Source: G963717155 sp963717155 (GTDB taxonomy: Bacteria > Actinomycetota > Thermoleophilia > Gaiellales > JALYLC01). Taken from it: 64,000 bases of DNA. The notes under the pieces were generated by a model. It ran no database searches, was not told the origin of the DNA, and was given only the letters and a program-made list of their open reading frames with translations. Where the stretch lies: the NCBI GenBank assembly GCA_963717155.1, contig OY970326.1, forward strand, positions 1,240,001-1,304,000, given 5' to 3'. This document shows, piece by piece, positions 55,843-64,000 of this stretch. Each line of letters starts with the position of its first letter. The stretch's first letter is position 1. The position numbers were made by a program, and so were the translations under genes.

Positions 55843-55846
55843 CGGC

Positions 55847-56551
55847 GTGACCACCGCGCGGGTGCTCGAGGTCGAGCCCGTCGGGCCGTACCGCCTCGTG
55901 CGCGTCGCCGGTGACATGTCGGCCGGTGAGCCCGGTCGGTTCCACATGGTGCGCGCGCTCGACGGTGACGCGCTGCTCCCGCGTCCACTGTCCGCCGTGA
56001 GCGACGATCCGGAAGGCGTCGCGTTCCTCTGCGAGCCGCGCGGTCCCGGTCTCGCGGCGATCGCGCGCGAGGGCGCCGAGCTCTCCGTGCTCGGCCCGCT
56101 CGGGCGAGGCTTCGATCTCACGTCGGCCGGCGCGCGTCCGCTCCTCGTCGGCGGGGGGTTCGGGGCGGCGCTCCTCGCGCGCCCGGCAGCCGCACTGCCG
56201 GGCGCCGTGCTGCTCGCCGGCTTCCGCAGCGCCGGGCATGCCGCAGCAGCGACGCTCGTACATGCCGACGAGCGCTACGTGTTGATCGAGCCAGATCGCA
56301 TCACGACCCGACTGACCGACCTCCTCGAGCGCGCGACCTCGGTGCTCGCGGCCGGCCCGACCGGGCTCGTCCGCGCCGTCGCTGCCGCGGCCGCACTCGC
56401 CGGCGTCCCGTGCCAGGTCGCGCTCGAGGCCCCGATGGCCTGCGGCTACGGATCGTGTCACGGCTGTGCCGTCCGGCTGGATGGTCGGCTCGTGCGCCTG
56501 TGTCTCGAGGGTCCCGTCGTCGACGCGAGGCGGATGGAGCCTGCTCGATGA
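55847..56551 (+). CDS. pyrK: dihydroorotate dehydrogenase electron-transfer subunit
   Basis: A 234-residue flavin and iron-sulfur subunit of class 1B dihydroorotate dehydrogenase, passing electrons from PyrD to NAD. The FAD-binding region has LLPRPLSAVSDD, and the NAD region has LLVGGGFGAALL. A [2Fe-2S] site is C-x4-C-x2-C-x11-C in ACGYGSCHGCAVRL..LC. It begins four bases after carB and overlaps the pyrD start (ATGA at 56548-56551). Confidence 0.92.
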   Translation: MTTARVLEVEPVGPYRLVRVAGDMSAGEPGRFHMVRALDGDALLPRPLSAVSDDPEGVAFLCEPRGPGLAAIAREGAELSVLGPLGRGFDLTSAGARPLLVGGGFGAALLARPAAALPGAVLLAGFRSAGHAAAATLVHADERYVLIEPDRITTRLTDLLERATSVLAAGPTGLVRAVAAAAALAGVPCQVALEAPMACGYGSCHGCAVRLDGRLVRLCLEGPVVDARRMEPAR

Positions 56552-57411
56552 GCACCCTGATCGGACAGGTCGAGCTCGAGCATCCGGTGATGAACGCGTC
56601 GGGCACGCTCGATCCGCTCGCGGCCCGCGACGCCGGAGTGCCGGTGCACCTCGATGTCGCGGCGGTCGTGACCAAGACGATCACCCCGCTGCCGCGTGAC
56701 GGCAACCCTCCGCCGCGGCTGGCCGAGACACCGTCGGGACTGCTCAACTCGATCGGGCTCGCGAACCCGGGAGTCGACGCGTTCGTCGCGAGCCTTCCCG
56801 AGCTCGTAGCCCTCGGACGCCCGCTCGTCGTGTCGATCGGCGGCTTCGCGGTGGACGACTACGTGCAGCTCGGCCGTGCCCTCGGCCGGACCGCGGGCAT
56901 CGTCGCACTCGAGCTGAACATCTCGTGCCCGAACGTCGAGACCGGATGCATCTCGATCGGCTCGGACCCGGCGGAGACGACGGCCGTCGTCCGCGGATGT
57001 CGCGACGTGACCTCGCTCCCGCTGTGGGTGAAGCTCTCGCCGAACGTCGCCGACGTCGCCGAGATCGGCCGGGCGGCCGCCGCCGGGGGTGCCGACGCCC
57101 TGGTGTGCGTGAACACACTCCGCGGCCTGGCGATCGATCCCTGGACGGCGAGGCCGGTGCTCGGCGCGAACACCGGAGGGCTGAGCGGTCCCGCATTGAA
57201 GCCCGTCGCGCTTGCCGCGGTCTGGACCTGCGCGACTTCGTGTGGACTTCCGATCGTCGGAGTGGGGGGTGTGCTGTCGGGGCGCGACGCGCGCGATCTC
57301 CTCGATGCCGGCGCGAGTGCGGTGCAGGTCGGAACCGCACTGTTTCGCGATCCGCGCGCGGCGGCGCGCGTCAAGGAAGAACTGGCGCACGCCGCCGGAA
57401 GCGGTGGGTAA
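56548..57411 (+). CDS. pyrD: dihydroorotate dehydrogenase, catalytic subunit (class 1B)
   Basis: A 287-residue FMN enzyme oxidising dihydroorotate to orotate. The catalytic Cys is in LNISCPNVE, and the phosphate- and FMN-binding ends GVGGVLSGRDA and GASAVQVGTALF are intact. The cysteine base and the partner PyrK identify class 1B (NAD-dependent), unlike the quinone-linked class 2 enzyme of mycobacteria. It is the last gene of the operon; pyrE and pyrF are not in the window. Confidence 0.93.
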   Translation: MSTLIGQVELEHPVMNASGTLDPLAARDAGVPVHLDVAAVVTKTITPLPRDGNPPPRLAETPSGLLNSIGLANPGVDAFVASLPELVALGRPLVVSIGGFAVDDYVQLGRALGRTAGIVALELNISCPNVETGCISIGSDPAETTAVVRGCRDVTSLPLWVKLSPNVADVAEIGRAAAAGGADALVCVNTLRGLAIDPWTARPVLGANTGGLSGPALKPVALAAVWTCATSCGLPIVGVGGVLSGRDARDLLDAGASAVQVGTALFRDPRAAARVKEELAHAAGSGG

Positions 57412-57454
57412 GCCTCAACTCGGGGTCGAGAGTCGCGGCCCTTTCGTCGGTAAC

Positions 57455-57471
57455 CTCAACCACAGGTTGAG
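57455..57471 (+). terminator. weak hairpin after pyrD
   Basis: CTCAACC-ACA-GGTTGAG forms a 7-bp stem with a 3-base loop, 44 bp after the pyrD stop. There is no U-run. It may mark the operon end or be an operator for the next gene. Confidence 0.35.
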
Positions 57472-57512
57472 ATATCCGATGCGATTCCTCGTGATTCCGG
57501 CACGGTTTCGGG

Positions 57513-57542
57513 TTGCTCCGCGGGTATCAACCAGCGTAGGAT
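57513..57542 (+). promoter_or_regulatory. promoter of mihF, leaderless
   Basis: TTGCTC (57513-57518) and TAGGAT (57537-57542) are 18 bp apart. The -10 overlaps an in-frame ATG at 57541, and seven bases later is ATG 57550. Transcription should therefore begin at 57550, which excludes the earlier ATG as a start. Confidence 0.6.
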
Positions 57543-57549
57543 GCCGCGC

Positions 57550-57882
57550 ATGACCACCGGCGAGAAGACCCTCAACCAGGCTCCCGTTCGATCCCTGGAT
57601 CAGCGCATGGAGGCGCTACACCGGGCGAACGAGATCAGGGTCCGCCGCGCGCAGCTGAAGCGCGACCTTAAAACGGGCTCGCAGGACATCAATGTGATCC
57701 TGCTCTCACCGCCCGATCACGTGCTCACCGCGAAGGTGTTCGACATGCTCCTCGCGGTGCCGAAGCTGGGTCGTGTGCGGGCCACGCGCTTTCTCAACCA
57801 GTGCCGAATCTCGCAGTCGAAGACGGTCGGCGGACTCACCGAGCGCCAGCGCTCCGAGCTCCTGGCATTGCTCGACCGCTGA
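57550..57882 (+). CDS. mihF: actinobacterial integration host factor
   Basis: A 110-residue basic DNA-binding protein of the mycobacterial-type IHF family, which bends and compacts DNA and is unrelated to HU/IHF of proteobacteria. An N-terminal helix rich in Arg/Ala (RMEALHRANEIRVRRAQLKRDLKTG) leads to an H2TH-like region LLAVPKLGRVRATRFLNQCRIS and the conserved GLTERQRSELLALL end. The start is set by the leaderless promoter. The order mihF-gmk-rpoZ is typical of Actinomycetota. Confidence 0.9.
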   Translation: MTTGEKTLNQAPVRSLDQRMEALHRANEIRVRRAQLKRDLKTGSQDINVILLSPPDHVLTAKVFDMLLAVPKLGRVRATRFLNQCRISQSKTVGGLTERQRSELLALLDR

Positions 57883-57899
57883 CCGGCGACCCGGCCCCC

Positions 57900-58466
57900 G
57901 TGGGACGGCTGATCGTCATCTCGGGCCCGTCCGGCGCGGGCAAGGGGACGCTCATCTCGCGCCTCCTCGAGCAGAGCGACGACTTCGTCGTGGCGACGTC
58001 CGCCACCACCCGGCGGCGCCGCGAGGGTGAGGTCGACGGCCGCGAGTACTACTTCCTCGACGACGAGGAGTTCCAGCGGCGGGTCGACCGCAACGAGTTC
58101 CTCGAGCACGTGAGCTTCGCCGGCGGTCGCTACGGCACACTCCGCGAGGAGGTCGACCGGTTGCTTGCGACTGGGCGCGACGTCATCCTCGAGCTCGAGG
58201 TCGATGGCGCGTTCGGTGTGCGTCGGCGTCGGCCCGGAACGCTGCTCGTCTTCATCGACCCACCGAGTTTCGACGATCTCGAGCGGCGCCTCCGCGAGCG
58301 CGCGACCGACTCTGCGGGCGAGATCTCGACGCGCCTCGAGATCGCCCGCGAGCAGCTCGAGGCACGCGACCTGTTCGACATCGTGATCGTCAACGACGAC
58401 CGCGATCGGGCGGCCCGCGAGCTGTTGGCTATGCTTGGGACTGTCCCTACGGAAGGCAATAGATGA
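57900..58466 (+). CDS. gmk: guanylate kinase
   Basis: A 188-residue GMP kinase. The P-loop is SGPSGAGKGT, the GMP-binding motifs are TSATTRRRREGEVDGREYYF and EFLEHVSFAGGRYGT, and LELEVDGAFGVRRRRP matches the lid. The GTG at 57900 is the nearest accepted start before the core. An in-frame CTG at 57879 overlaps the mihF stop as CTGA and would add seven residues; neither has a good ribosome-binding site. The stop overlaps rpoZ (ATGA). Confidence 0.93.
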   Translation: MGRLIVISGPSGAGKGTLISRLLEQSDDFVVATSATTRRRREGEVDGREYYFLDDEEFQRRVDRNEFLEHVSFAGGRYGTLREEVDRLLATGRDVILELEVDGAFGVRRRRPGTLLVFIDPPSFDDLERRLRERATDSAGEISTRLEIAREQLEARDLFDIVIVNDDRDRAARELLAMLGTVPTEGNR

Positions 58467-58702
58467 TCCACCCCCCGATCGACGAGCTGTTGAAGCAGGT
58501 TCCATCCAAGTACGCGCTCGTCATCATCGCCTCCAAGCGGGCACGTCAGATCAACGCCTACCACCATCAGCTCGGTGAGGGCGAGTTCGACGAGTCGTAC
58601 GCGCCGCCGCAGATCGAGTCCCGCTCGAAGAACTACCTGACGATGGCGCTCGAGGAGCTCGCCGCCGGGAAGATCGAGTGGGAGGACCCGGCAGCAGCCT
58701 GA
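58463..58702 (+). CDS. rpoZ: RNA polymerase omega subunit
   Basis: A 79-residue omega subunit that stabilises the beta' chain. YALVIIASKRARQINAYHHQL is the conserved core, and KNYLTMALEELAAGKI the C-terminal helix. The length is near the bacterial norm. It is coupled to gmk by ATGA and overlapped at its 3' end by coaBC. Confidence 0.92.
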   Translation: MIHPPIDELLKQVPSKYALVIIASKRARQINAYHHQLGEGEFDESYAPPQIESRSKNYLTMALEELAAGKIEWEDPAAA

Positions 58703-59889
58703 AGCCGACGGCCCCCGGGCCGCCGCTTCTGCTCGGTGTAACGGGCGGCATCGCCGCCTACCGGGCGTGTGAGCTCGTCCGTCTGCTCGTGCGCGACGGT
58801 CACGGCGTGCAGGTCGCCATGACCGCCGACGCCGAGCGCTTCATCGGCCCCGAGACGTTCGCCGGTCTCAGCCGCCGTCCCGTGCTGCGTGACGTGCCTG
58901 CCCTCGATGGGAGCTATCCGCACCTCGACGCGTCCCGGGTTGCGCCGCTCGTGTGCATCGCGCCGTGCACCGCGAACACGCTGGCCAAGCTCGCGCATGG
59001 CCTCGCCGACAACGTCGTGACGCAGAGCGTGCTCGCGGCGTCGTGTCCGATCGTCGTCGCGCCGGCGATGAACGTGCGGATGTGGGATGACCCTGCGACC
59101 CGCGCGAACGCGGCGACCCTGCACGAGCGTGGGTTCCTGCTCGTCGGCCCGGAGGACGGCGCGCTCGCCGAGGGCGAGTCCGGCATGGGGCGCATGAGCG
59201 ATCCGGCCGCGATCGCGGCCGTGATCGGCGGGCTCCTGCGCCCGGGCCCGCTCGGCGGCCGCAAGATCCTCGTGACCGCGGGCGGCACCCGCGAGCCGCT
59301 CGATCCGGTGCGCTTCCTCGGCAACCGCAGCTCGGGTCGGATGGGCGCCGCGCTCGCCGACGAGGCCGCACGTCGGGGCGCGAGCGTGCTCGCCGTCATG
59401 GCGAACGCGAGCGTGCGTCCCCAGCGTGTCACGGTCGTTGCCGTCGAGACCGCCGCCGAGCTCGAGCGCGAGGCGCTGCTCCATGCGTCGACAGCCGACG
59501 TGGTCCTGATGGCGGCCGCAGTCGCCGACTATCGCCCGGTCGAGTCGCTCGACGCGAAGCGGCCCCGCGAGGGCACGTGGTCGCTCGAGCTCGAGCCGAC
59601 GAACGACGTCCTCGCGGCCATCGGCGCGGCGCGCAGGCCCGGCCAGGTGCTCGTCGGCTTCGCCGCCGAGACCGGAGCCGACGGCCTCGAGCGGGCACGG
59701 GGCAAGCTCGTGCGAAAGGGCCTCGACCTCGTGGTGCTGAACGACGTGTCGCGATCCGACATCGGCTTCGATAGCGCCGACAACGAGGTCGTCCTCGTCA
59801 CGCGCGACGGGGAGGAGATCGTGCCGAAGGCGGGCAAGGTCGAGATCGCCGCGCGCATCCTCGACCACGTCGAGACCCTTCTTTCGTAG
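58678..59889 (+). CDS. coaBC: phosphopantothenoylcysteine synthetase/decarboxylase
   Basis: A 403-residue bifunctional coenzyme A enzyme. The N-terminal CoaC part (about 1-190) binds FMN (GVTGGIAAYRACEL), has the active-site His in YPHLDASRVAPL and the PAMNVRMW clamp. The C-terminal CoaB part has VTAGGTREPLDPVRFLGNRSSGRMG and the lysine-bearing end. The GTG at 58678 overlaps rpoZ by 25 bases. An in-frame CTG at 58699 overlapping the rpoZ stop is an alternative. Confidence 0.92.
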   Translation: MGGPGSSLKPTAPGPPLLLGVTGGIAAYRACELVRLLVRDGHGVQVAMTADAERFIGPETFAGLSRRPVLRDVPALDGSYPHLDASRVAPLVCIAPCTANTLAKLAHGLADNVVTQSVLAASCPIVVAPAMNVRMWDDPATRANAATLHERGFLLVGPEDGALAEGESGMGRMSDPAAIAAVIGGLLRPGPLGGRKILVTAGGTREPLDPVRFLGNRSSGRMGAALADEAARRGASVLAVMANASVRPQRVTVVAVETAAELEREALLHASTADVVLMAAAVADYRPVESLDAKRPREGTWSLELEPTNDVLAAIGAARRPGQVLVGFAAETGADGLERARGKLVRKGLDLVVLNDVSRSDIGFDSADNEVVLVTRDGEEIVPKAGKVEIAARILDHVETLLS

Positions 59890-59898
59890 AGCCCGGGC

Positions 59899-59904
59899 TA
59901 CCCT
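59899..59904 (+). promoter_or_regulatory. -10 element, probable leaderless start
   Basis: TACCCT ends seven bases before the ATG at 59912, with no ribosome-binding site. Confidence 0.45.
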
Positions 59905-59911
59905 TAGGCAG

Positions 59912-60871
59912 ATGGAGGCGTCGAGGCTCCCCGACGAGCAGCGCGACGCCGCGGTGGCGGTTCGCGCAGTCGTCGATGCGCTCGCCTCGGTCGTCCATGC
60001 CGACCGGGGAACGCTGGAGCTCGTCGTCGTGGCGCTCGTCGCCGAGGGCCACGTGCTGATCGAGGACGTGCCCGGCGTCGGCAAGACGCTCGTCGCGCGT
60101 GCGCTCGCCCGCGCGGTCGACTGCTCGTTCTCCCGGCTGCAGTTCACGCCCGATCTGCTGCCCTCCGACGTGACCGGCACGAGCGTCTTCGACCAGCGCT
60201 CGGCGTCGTTCACGTTCAGGCCAGGACCGGTGTTCGCGCACCTCGTGCTCGTCGACGAGATCAACCGCGCCTCGCCCCGGACGCAGGCCGCGCTCCTCGA
60301 GTGCATGCAGGAGGGGCAGGTCAGCGTCGATGGCGAGACGCACACGCTCGCACGACCGTTCATGGTGCTTGCGACGCAGAACCCCGTCGAGCACGAGGGC
60401 ACGTTTCCACTGCCCGAGGCGCAGCTCGACCGGTTCCTGCTGCGGATCTCGCTCGGCTATCCGCCGGGCGCCGAGGAGGCGCGCATGCTCGCCGAGCAGA
60501 CGGCGGCGAGCGGGCTCCCGCTCGATGCGCTCGTGCCGGTCTGCGGGGCCGCCGATCTGGTGGAGGCCGCGGCGGCCGCGCGGTCGGTGCACGTCGAGGA
60601 GACATTGCACCGCTACGTCGTCTCGCTGCTCCATCACACGCGCGCCGATGCCCGCCTCGCGCTCGGCGCGAGCCCGCGAGCCGGGGTCGCGCTGATCCGC
60701 GCGTCGAAGTCGCTCGCGCTGCTGCGCGGCCGAGGGTTCGCGACGGCCGATGATGTGCGCTCGGTCGCGCCCGCGGTGCTCGAGCATCGCATGCTTCCGG
60801 AGCCTGGCGCCGGCTCCGACGTGGCGAGGGCAGCGATCGCCGACGCGCTGGCAGGCACACCGCCGCCGTGA
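59912..60871 (+). CDS. MoxR-family AAA+ ATPase
   Basis: A 319-residue chaperone-like ATPase. Walker A is EDVPGVGKTLVARA, Walker B is LVLVDEINRASPRTQAALLE, and sensor 1 is ATQNPVEHEGTFPLPEAQLDRF. MoxR proteins with a DUF58 partner help to assemble or activate metal- or membrane-bound proteins. The next gene overlaps its stop (GTGA at 60868-60871) and encodes DUF58, followed by a transglutaminase-like protein, the usual trio in Actinomycetota. Confidence 0.92.
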   Translation: MEASRLPDEQRDAAVAVRAVVDALASVVHADRGTLELVVVALVAEGHVLIEDVPGVGKTLVARALARAVDCSFSRLQFTPDLLPSDVTGTSVFDQRSASFTFRPGPVFAHLVLVDEINRASPRTQAALLECMQEGQVSVDGETHTLARPFMVLATQNPVEHEGTFPLPEAQLDRFLLRISLGYPPGAEEARMLAEQTAASGLPLDALVPVCGAADLVEAAAAARSVHVEETLHRYVVSLLHHTRADARLALGASPRAGVALIRASKSLALLRGRGFATADDVRSVAPAVLEHRMLPEPGAGSDVARAAIADALAGTPPP

Positions 60872-62067
60872 GCTCGGTGCGACCGACCGGGCGCGGCGCC
60901 CTCGTGCTCGCCGGGGCGGTCAGCGCCTATCTCGCGGGCTGGGCCTTCGGGACCCACGAGCTCGCCGCACTGGCCCTGGCGCTCGCGCTCGCTCTTCCGG
61001 TCGCGGGCGTCACCGTCTCGCGTGCGCGTCGCGTCGAGGTCCGCCTCGTGCGGCGGCTTCCGGCGCGCGCGACCGAGGGTCAGCCGGTCGAGGCCTCGAT
61101 CCTCGTCGAGCCGGCGCTTCGCCTCGTGTCGGCGGCGATCGTCGACCGCTGCGTGGGACTCGGCGACCCGACGGCCCGGCTCCGGCATGTTCCCGGTGGT
61201 CTCGTCGGTCGCTGGAGCGTCGACCGCCCGGAACGCGGGCGCTACCGTCTCGCGCCGGAGCTCGTGCTCGAGGACGCGCTCGGCCTCGTCCGCTCGCGCA
61301 TCCCCCTCGAGGCGGCCGGCCTCCTGCGCGTCGAGCCGCGACTGGTGGAGCTCGACGCTCAGCGCTCGCGCCCGCTCGTGCTCCGCGACGGTGCTCGGCA
61401 CGCGTTCCGCGCGAGCGCGGGCGACGAGCTCGCAGGCGTGCGCGACCACGAGGTCGGCGAGTCGCTGCGGCGCGTGCACTGGCGCACGACCGCGAGGCGT
61501 GGTCGCCTCACCGTCCGCGAGGTCGAGGATCACCCGCGCGAGGAGCTGCTCGTGCTGCTCGATGCCGCATCGCCGGGACCGGACACGGCTGCGCGATCGC
61601 CGGTGTTCGAATGTGCCGTTCGCGCTGCGGGCTCGCTCGCGGTGCAGGCCGCGCGCAGCGGGGTCTCGTTGTCGTTCGAGAGCCGAGGGCGGCATCCGGT
61701 GCGCGTCGGGGTGACGCCCCGCGCGTCCATCTCCGGGCTCCTCGACGCGTTGTGCTCCGTCGAGTCGGATGGCGCCTCGCCACTCGCGACGCTGCTCACG
61801 CGATCGACCGGTTCGCGGCTGTGCGTCGTCACGTCCGATCTCGGACCTGCGGTCATCGAGCGGCTGCGCGCGCTGCAGGCGAGGCGGCGACCTGTCTCGG
61901 TCGTCGCAATCGACGCGGCATCGTGGGCCGGAGACGCGGGCGGGCTCGAGGCCTCGGCCGCCGTGCTCGCGCGTGCCGGAATCGAGGTCGTCGTGGTCCG
62001 TCGCGACGACGATCTGGCTGCGCGCCTCGCGCCGCTCGCCGCGAGGGGAGTTGCGGGTGCGGCCTGA
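60868..62067 (+). CDS. DUF58 (VWA-like) membrane protein
   Basis: A 399-residue protein with one or two N-terminal membrane segments (GALVLAGAVSAYLAGWAFG and LALALALALPVAG), a beta-rich region, and the DUF58 signature DHEVGESLRRVHWRTTARRGRLTVREVE near residue 195. It continues into a von Willebrand A-like domain. It works with the adjacent MoxR ATPase. The next gene overlaps its 3' end by 11 bases. Confidence 0.88.
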   Translation: MSSVRPTGRGALVLAGAVSAYLAGWAFGTHELAALALALALALPVAGVTVSRARRVEVRLVRRLPARATEGQPVEASILVEPALRLVSAAIVDRCVGLGDPTARLRHVPGGLVGRWSVDRPERGRYRLAPELVLEDALGLVRSRIPLEAAGLLRVEPRLVELDAQRSRPLVLRDGARHAFRASAGDELAGVRDHEVGESLRRVHWRTTARRGRLTVREVEDHPREELLVLLDAASPGPDTAARSPVFECAVRAAGSLAVQAARSGVSLSFESRGRHPVRVGVTPRASISGLLDALCSVESDGASPLATLLTRSTGSRLCVVTSDLGPAVIERLRALQARRRPVSVVAIDAASWAGDAGGLEASAAVLARAGIEVVVVRRDDDLAARLAPLAARGVAGAA

Positions 62068-64000
62068 CGAACGCCCGGCGCTCGCGGTCCGCGCGCTCGT
62101 GTTCGCCGGACTCGCGGCGATCGGCGCGTGGCACATCTCGCGGCTGCAGTCGCCGCCGCTCGACGTCGGCGACTTCGTGCTGCCACTCGCGCTCGCGGTC
62201 GCCCTCGCCGCCGCCTGGATGCTCGGGTGCCGTGCGTTCGCGGTGTCGCTCGTGCTGTGGACGGTCGCCGTCGCGGGCCTCGTCGGAGATCGCCTTCCGT
62301 CCCGGGATCATCCGTTCGCAACCTTCACGGGCGCGTGGGACGCGCTGCACGAGGGCGTGCTGCGGTTCGCCGCGGTCGTGCTGCCGTTCGATCCGGTCGC
62401 GGAGCCGGGCCTGCACGGACTCGTCCTCGCCGCAGCGTGTGCGTGGCTCGCGGCGCTCGCGCTGGTGTGGCTCGTGGCGGCACGACCGCTTCCGACGATC
62501 GTCCTCGCGGTGCTGCCTTTCGCGATCGTGTCGAGCGAGTTCCCGCTGCCTCGACCCGGCCTGCGCGTCGCGCTGCTCGTCGCCCTGGTCGTCGCGACGC
62601 TCGCCGTCGGCCGGCGAGCCGGTGCAGGTCCGGTCGTCGCGCTCGGCACCCCGCTCGTGCTTGCAGCGCTGATCGCGGGCGGCGTGCCGGGTCTCGCGCG
62701 GGCGGCGCTCCTCGACTGGCGCACGTGGGGAAGCGCGGGGGCGCAGAACGGCGGGGCGGCCACGGACGTCCGGTTCGCCTGGGACCAGAGCTACGACGGG
62801 CTGCACTACACGGGCGAGCCCGTCGTCGTGCTGCACGTGCACTCCCCGCGACCCTCGTACTGGCGCGTGACGGTGCTCGACTCGTTCGACGGGCTGCGTT
62901 TCGAGGAGCGCGAGCTCGCCCCGGATGCGGTGAGGCCCGGTCAGGAGGCCCGGGTCGAGCCGAGACCGGTCGGGCAGACGACGCGGGTGCGGGTCGAGAA
63001 CGACGCCCTCGCCGAGAACTACCTCGTGGGTGCCGGAGTGCCCATCGCGTACCGGGTACCCGAGGCGACCGGGGGCGGGACCATCGACGCGAACGGCGTC
63101 GTGCGACTGCTCCGGCCCCCGCCGGACGGCACCAGCTACACCGTCTCGGCGGTGATCGCGGATCCGACCCCGGACGAGCTGCGCCACCCGCTGAGGACAG
63201 GTCCCGCGCTGCCCACGGACCCGCTCGACGCAGTGCCCTTCACCGGCGAGCCCGCCGTCCCGGCCTTCGGAACGGCCGGCCGCGCAGCAGCGGTCTCGGC
63301 GCTGCTCGCGTCGCGGCCGGCCTGGCGTGAGGCGTATGCCTGGGCTCAGCGCGTGACGGCATCGGCGCCGACGCCGTATGACGGCGCGCTCATGCTCGAG
63401 CGCAAGCTTCGTGCGTCACATCCCTACGACGGCTCGTCGACACTCGCGCGCAACGATCCGAACGCGCTCGCACGCTGGATCGTGTCCGGCGCGCCGGGCT
63501 ACTGCCAGATGTTCTCGGCGTCGATGACCGAGCTCCTGCGGTTGCTCGGCGTGCCTGCGCGCGTCGTCGAGGGGTTCACGACCGGCACCTACGACACCCG
63601 CACGACGAGCTACGTCGTCGACGATCGCGACGCGCACGCGTGGGTCGAGGCCTGGCTTCCCGGCGCGGGCTGGGTCCCGTTCGATCCGACGCCCGGACGC
63701 TACCTGCCGACCCAGGCGTCCTCGTCATCTCGCAGCGGTGCGGGGACGACGAGGTCGTCGACGACCAAGCCCGTCCGCACCGTTCCGGGCGTGCCTACGA
63801 CCCCGGTCGCGACGCACCCGACGGCTCGCTCGGTCTCGAGCAGGGCCTCGTCGCTGGTCGCCGACAGCGCGCTGCGCTGGGTGGTCGCGATCCTCGTGGT
63901 TCTCGCCGTCGCGGCGGTCGCCGCGTGGCTCCTCCTGCGGTCGGGGGGCTTCCGCGGCAGCGCGGGCGGTCCACGAGCCGAGGTCGGCCGGTCGCGTGAT
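62057..64000 (+). CDS. TgpA-like transglutaminase membrane protein, 3' end outside window
   Basis: From GTG 62057 the frame is open for 648 codons to the window end. About five N-terminal membrane segments (residues 10-220) are followed by an extracellular domain and a transglutaminase core: Cys in GYCQMFSASMTELLRLLGVPARVV, His in AHAWVEAWLPGAGWVPFDPTPG. A Ser/Thr-rich linker and another membrane segment (WVVAILVVLAVAAVAAWLLL) come next. The fold is that of TgpA/DUF3488 proteins linked to MoxR-DUF58, thought to act on the cell envelope. The C-terminus is missing. Confidence 0.9.
   Translation, partial: MRPDERPALAVRALVFAGLAAIGAWHISRLQSPPLDVGDFVLPLALAVALAAAWMLGCRAFAVSLVLWTVAVAGLVGDRLPSRDHPFATFTGAWDALHEGVLRFAAVVLPFDPVAEPGLHGLVLAAACAWLAALALVWLVAARPLPTIVLAVLPFAIVSSEFPLPRPGLRVALLVALVVATLAVGRRAGAGPVVALGTPLVLAALIAGGVPGLARAALLDWRTWGSAGAQNGGAATDVRFAWDQSYDGLHYTGEPVVVLHVHSPRPSYWRVTVLDSFDGLRFEERELAPDAVRPGQEARVEPRPVGQTTRVRVENDALAENYLVGAGVPIAYRVPEATGGGTIDANGVVRLLRPPPDGTSYTVSAVIADPTPDELRHPLRTGPALPTDPLDAVPFTGEPAVPAFGTAGRAAAVSALLASRPAWREAYAWAQRVTASAPTPYDGALMLERKLRASHPYDGSSTLARNDPNALARWIVSGAPGYCQMFSASMTELLRLLGVPARVVEGFTTGTYDTRTTSYVVDDRDAHAWVEAWLPGAGWVPFDPTPGRYLPTQASSSSRSGAGTTRSSTTKPVRTVPGVPTTPVATHPTARSVSSRASSLVADSALRWVVAILVVLAVAAVAAWLLLRSGGFRGSAGGPRAEVGRSRD

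Noticed and set aside
57541..57549. ATG 57541 as the mihF start
   Set aside because: It overlaps the -10 hexamer TAGGAT. ATG 57550, seven bases after the -10, fits a leaderless start.

Overview
The window is very GC-rich, gene-dense DNA with many GTG starts and 1- to 8-base gene overlaps. Three features point to a member of the Actinomycetota: the order mihF-gmk-rpoZ-coaBC, a PyrR-type RNA leader without a transcription terminator, and Gram-positive SOS boxes of the CGAAC-N4-GTTCG type. A PyrK/PyrD (class 1B) pair inside the pyr operon suggests a deep lineage such as Thermoleophilia; that placement is inference. No rRNA, tRNA, transposase, integrase or CRISPR array was seen.

Layout. 1-5853: partial alpha/beta hydrolase, GGDEF diguanylate cyclase, secreted propeller protein, SnoaL-like protein divergent from a TauE/SafE exporter, small LuxR-type regulator, zinc alcohol dehydrogenase. 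6187-8570: polar amino-acid ABC importer. 8591-16284: methyltransferase, PLP decarboxylase, glutamine-synthetase-like enzyme, class III CoA-transferase, peroxiredoxin, small membrane proteins and a secreted protein. 16358-23238: two TadE-like pseudopilins, a MarR-controlled ABC exporter, and two large cell-wall proteins. 23317-26723: DgcA/DgcN-type D-glutamate module, a divergent dihydropteroate-synthase-like protein and a phosphodiesterase. 26784-37205: an IclR-headed catabolic operon with a Dpp/Opp-type importer, two zinc dehydrogenases, a formaldehyde-activating-enzyme homologue and an enolase-superfamily enzyme. 37266-43723: membrane protein, polysaccharide co-polymerase/ATPase, repeat-rich surface protein, lon. 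43901-46216: uppP, a non-coding inverted array of about 107-bp repeats, then an SOS-controlled LysM gene. 46256-48539: RNase Z, two small DUF2007-like proteins, methyltransferase. 48549-57411: PyrR leader and pyrR-pyrB-pyrC-carA-carB-pyrK-pyrD, the UMP pathway to orotate. 57550-59889: mihF-gmk-rpoZ-coaBC. 59912-64000: MoxR ATPase, DUF58 protein and a transglutaminase-like membrane protein cut by the window end.

The most notable points are: (1) the inverted array at 44800-45608, whose units fold into a three-stem structure; (2) the SOS promoter at 45698-45741, where one LexA box lies between -35 and -10 and a second contains the start codon of a YneA-like gene; (3) a PyrR leader that appears to sequester a ribosome-binding site, followed by a leader ORF coupled to pyrR; (4) a transporter-dehydrogenase-Fae-enolase operon; (5) a repeated TANNNT-N6/7-start pattern indicating leaderless transcripts; and (6) four genes, including lon, that each have a length of 3n+1 and read correctly if one base is removed, so base-insertion errors in the assembly must be considered.
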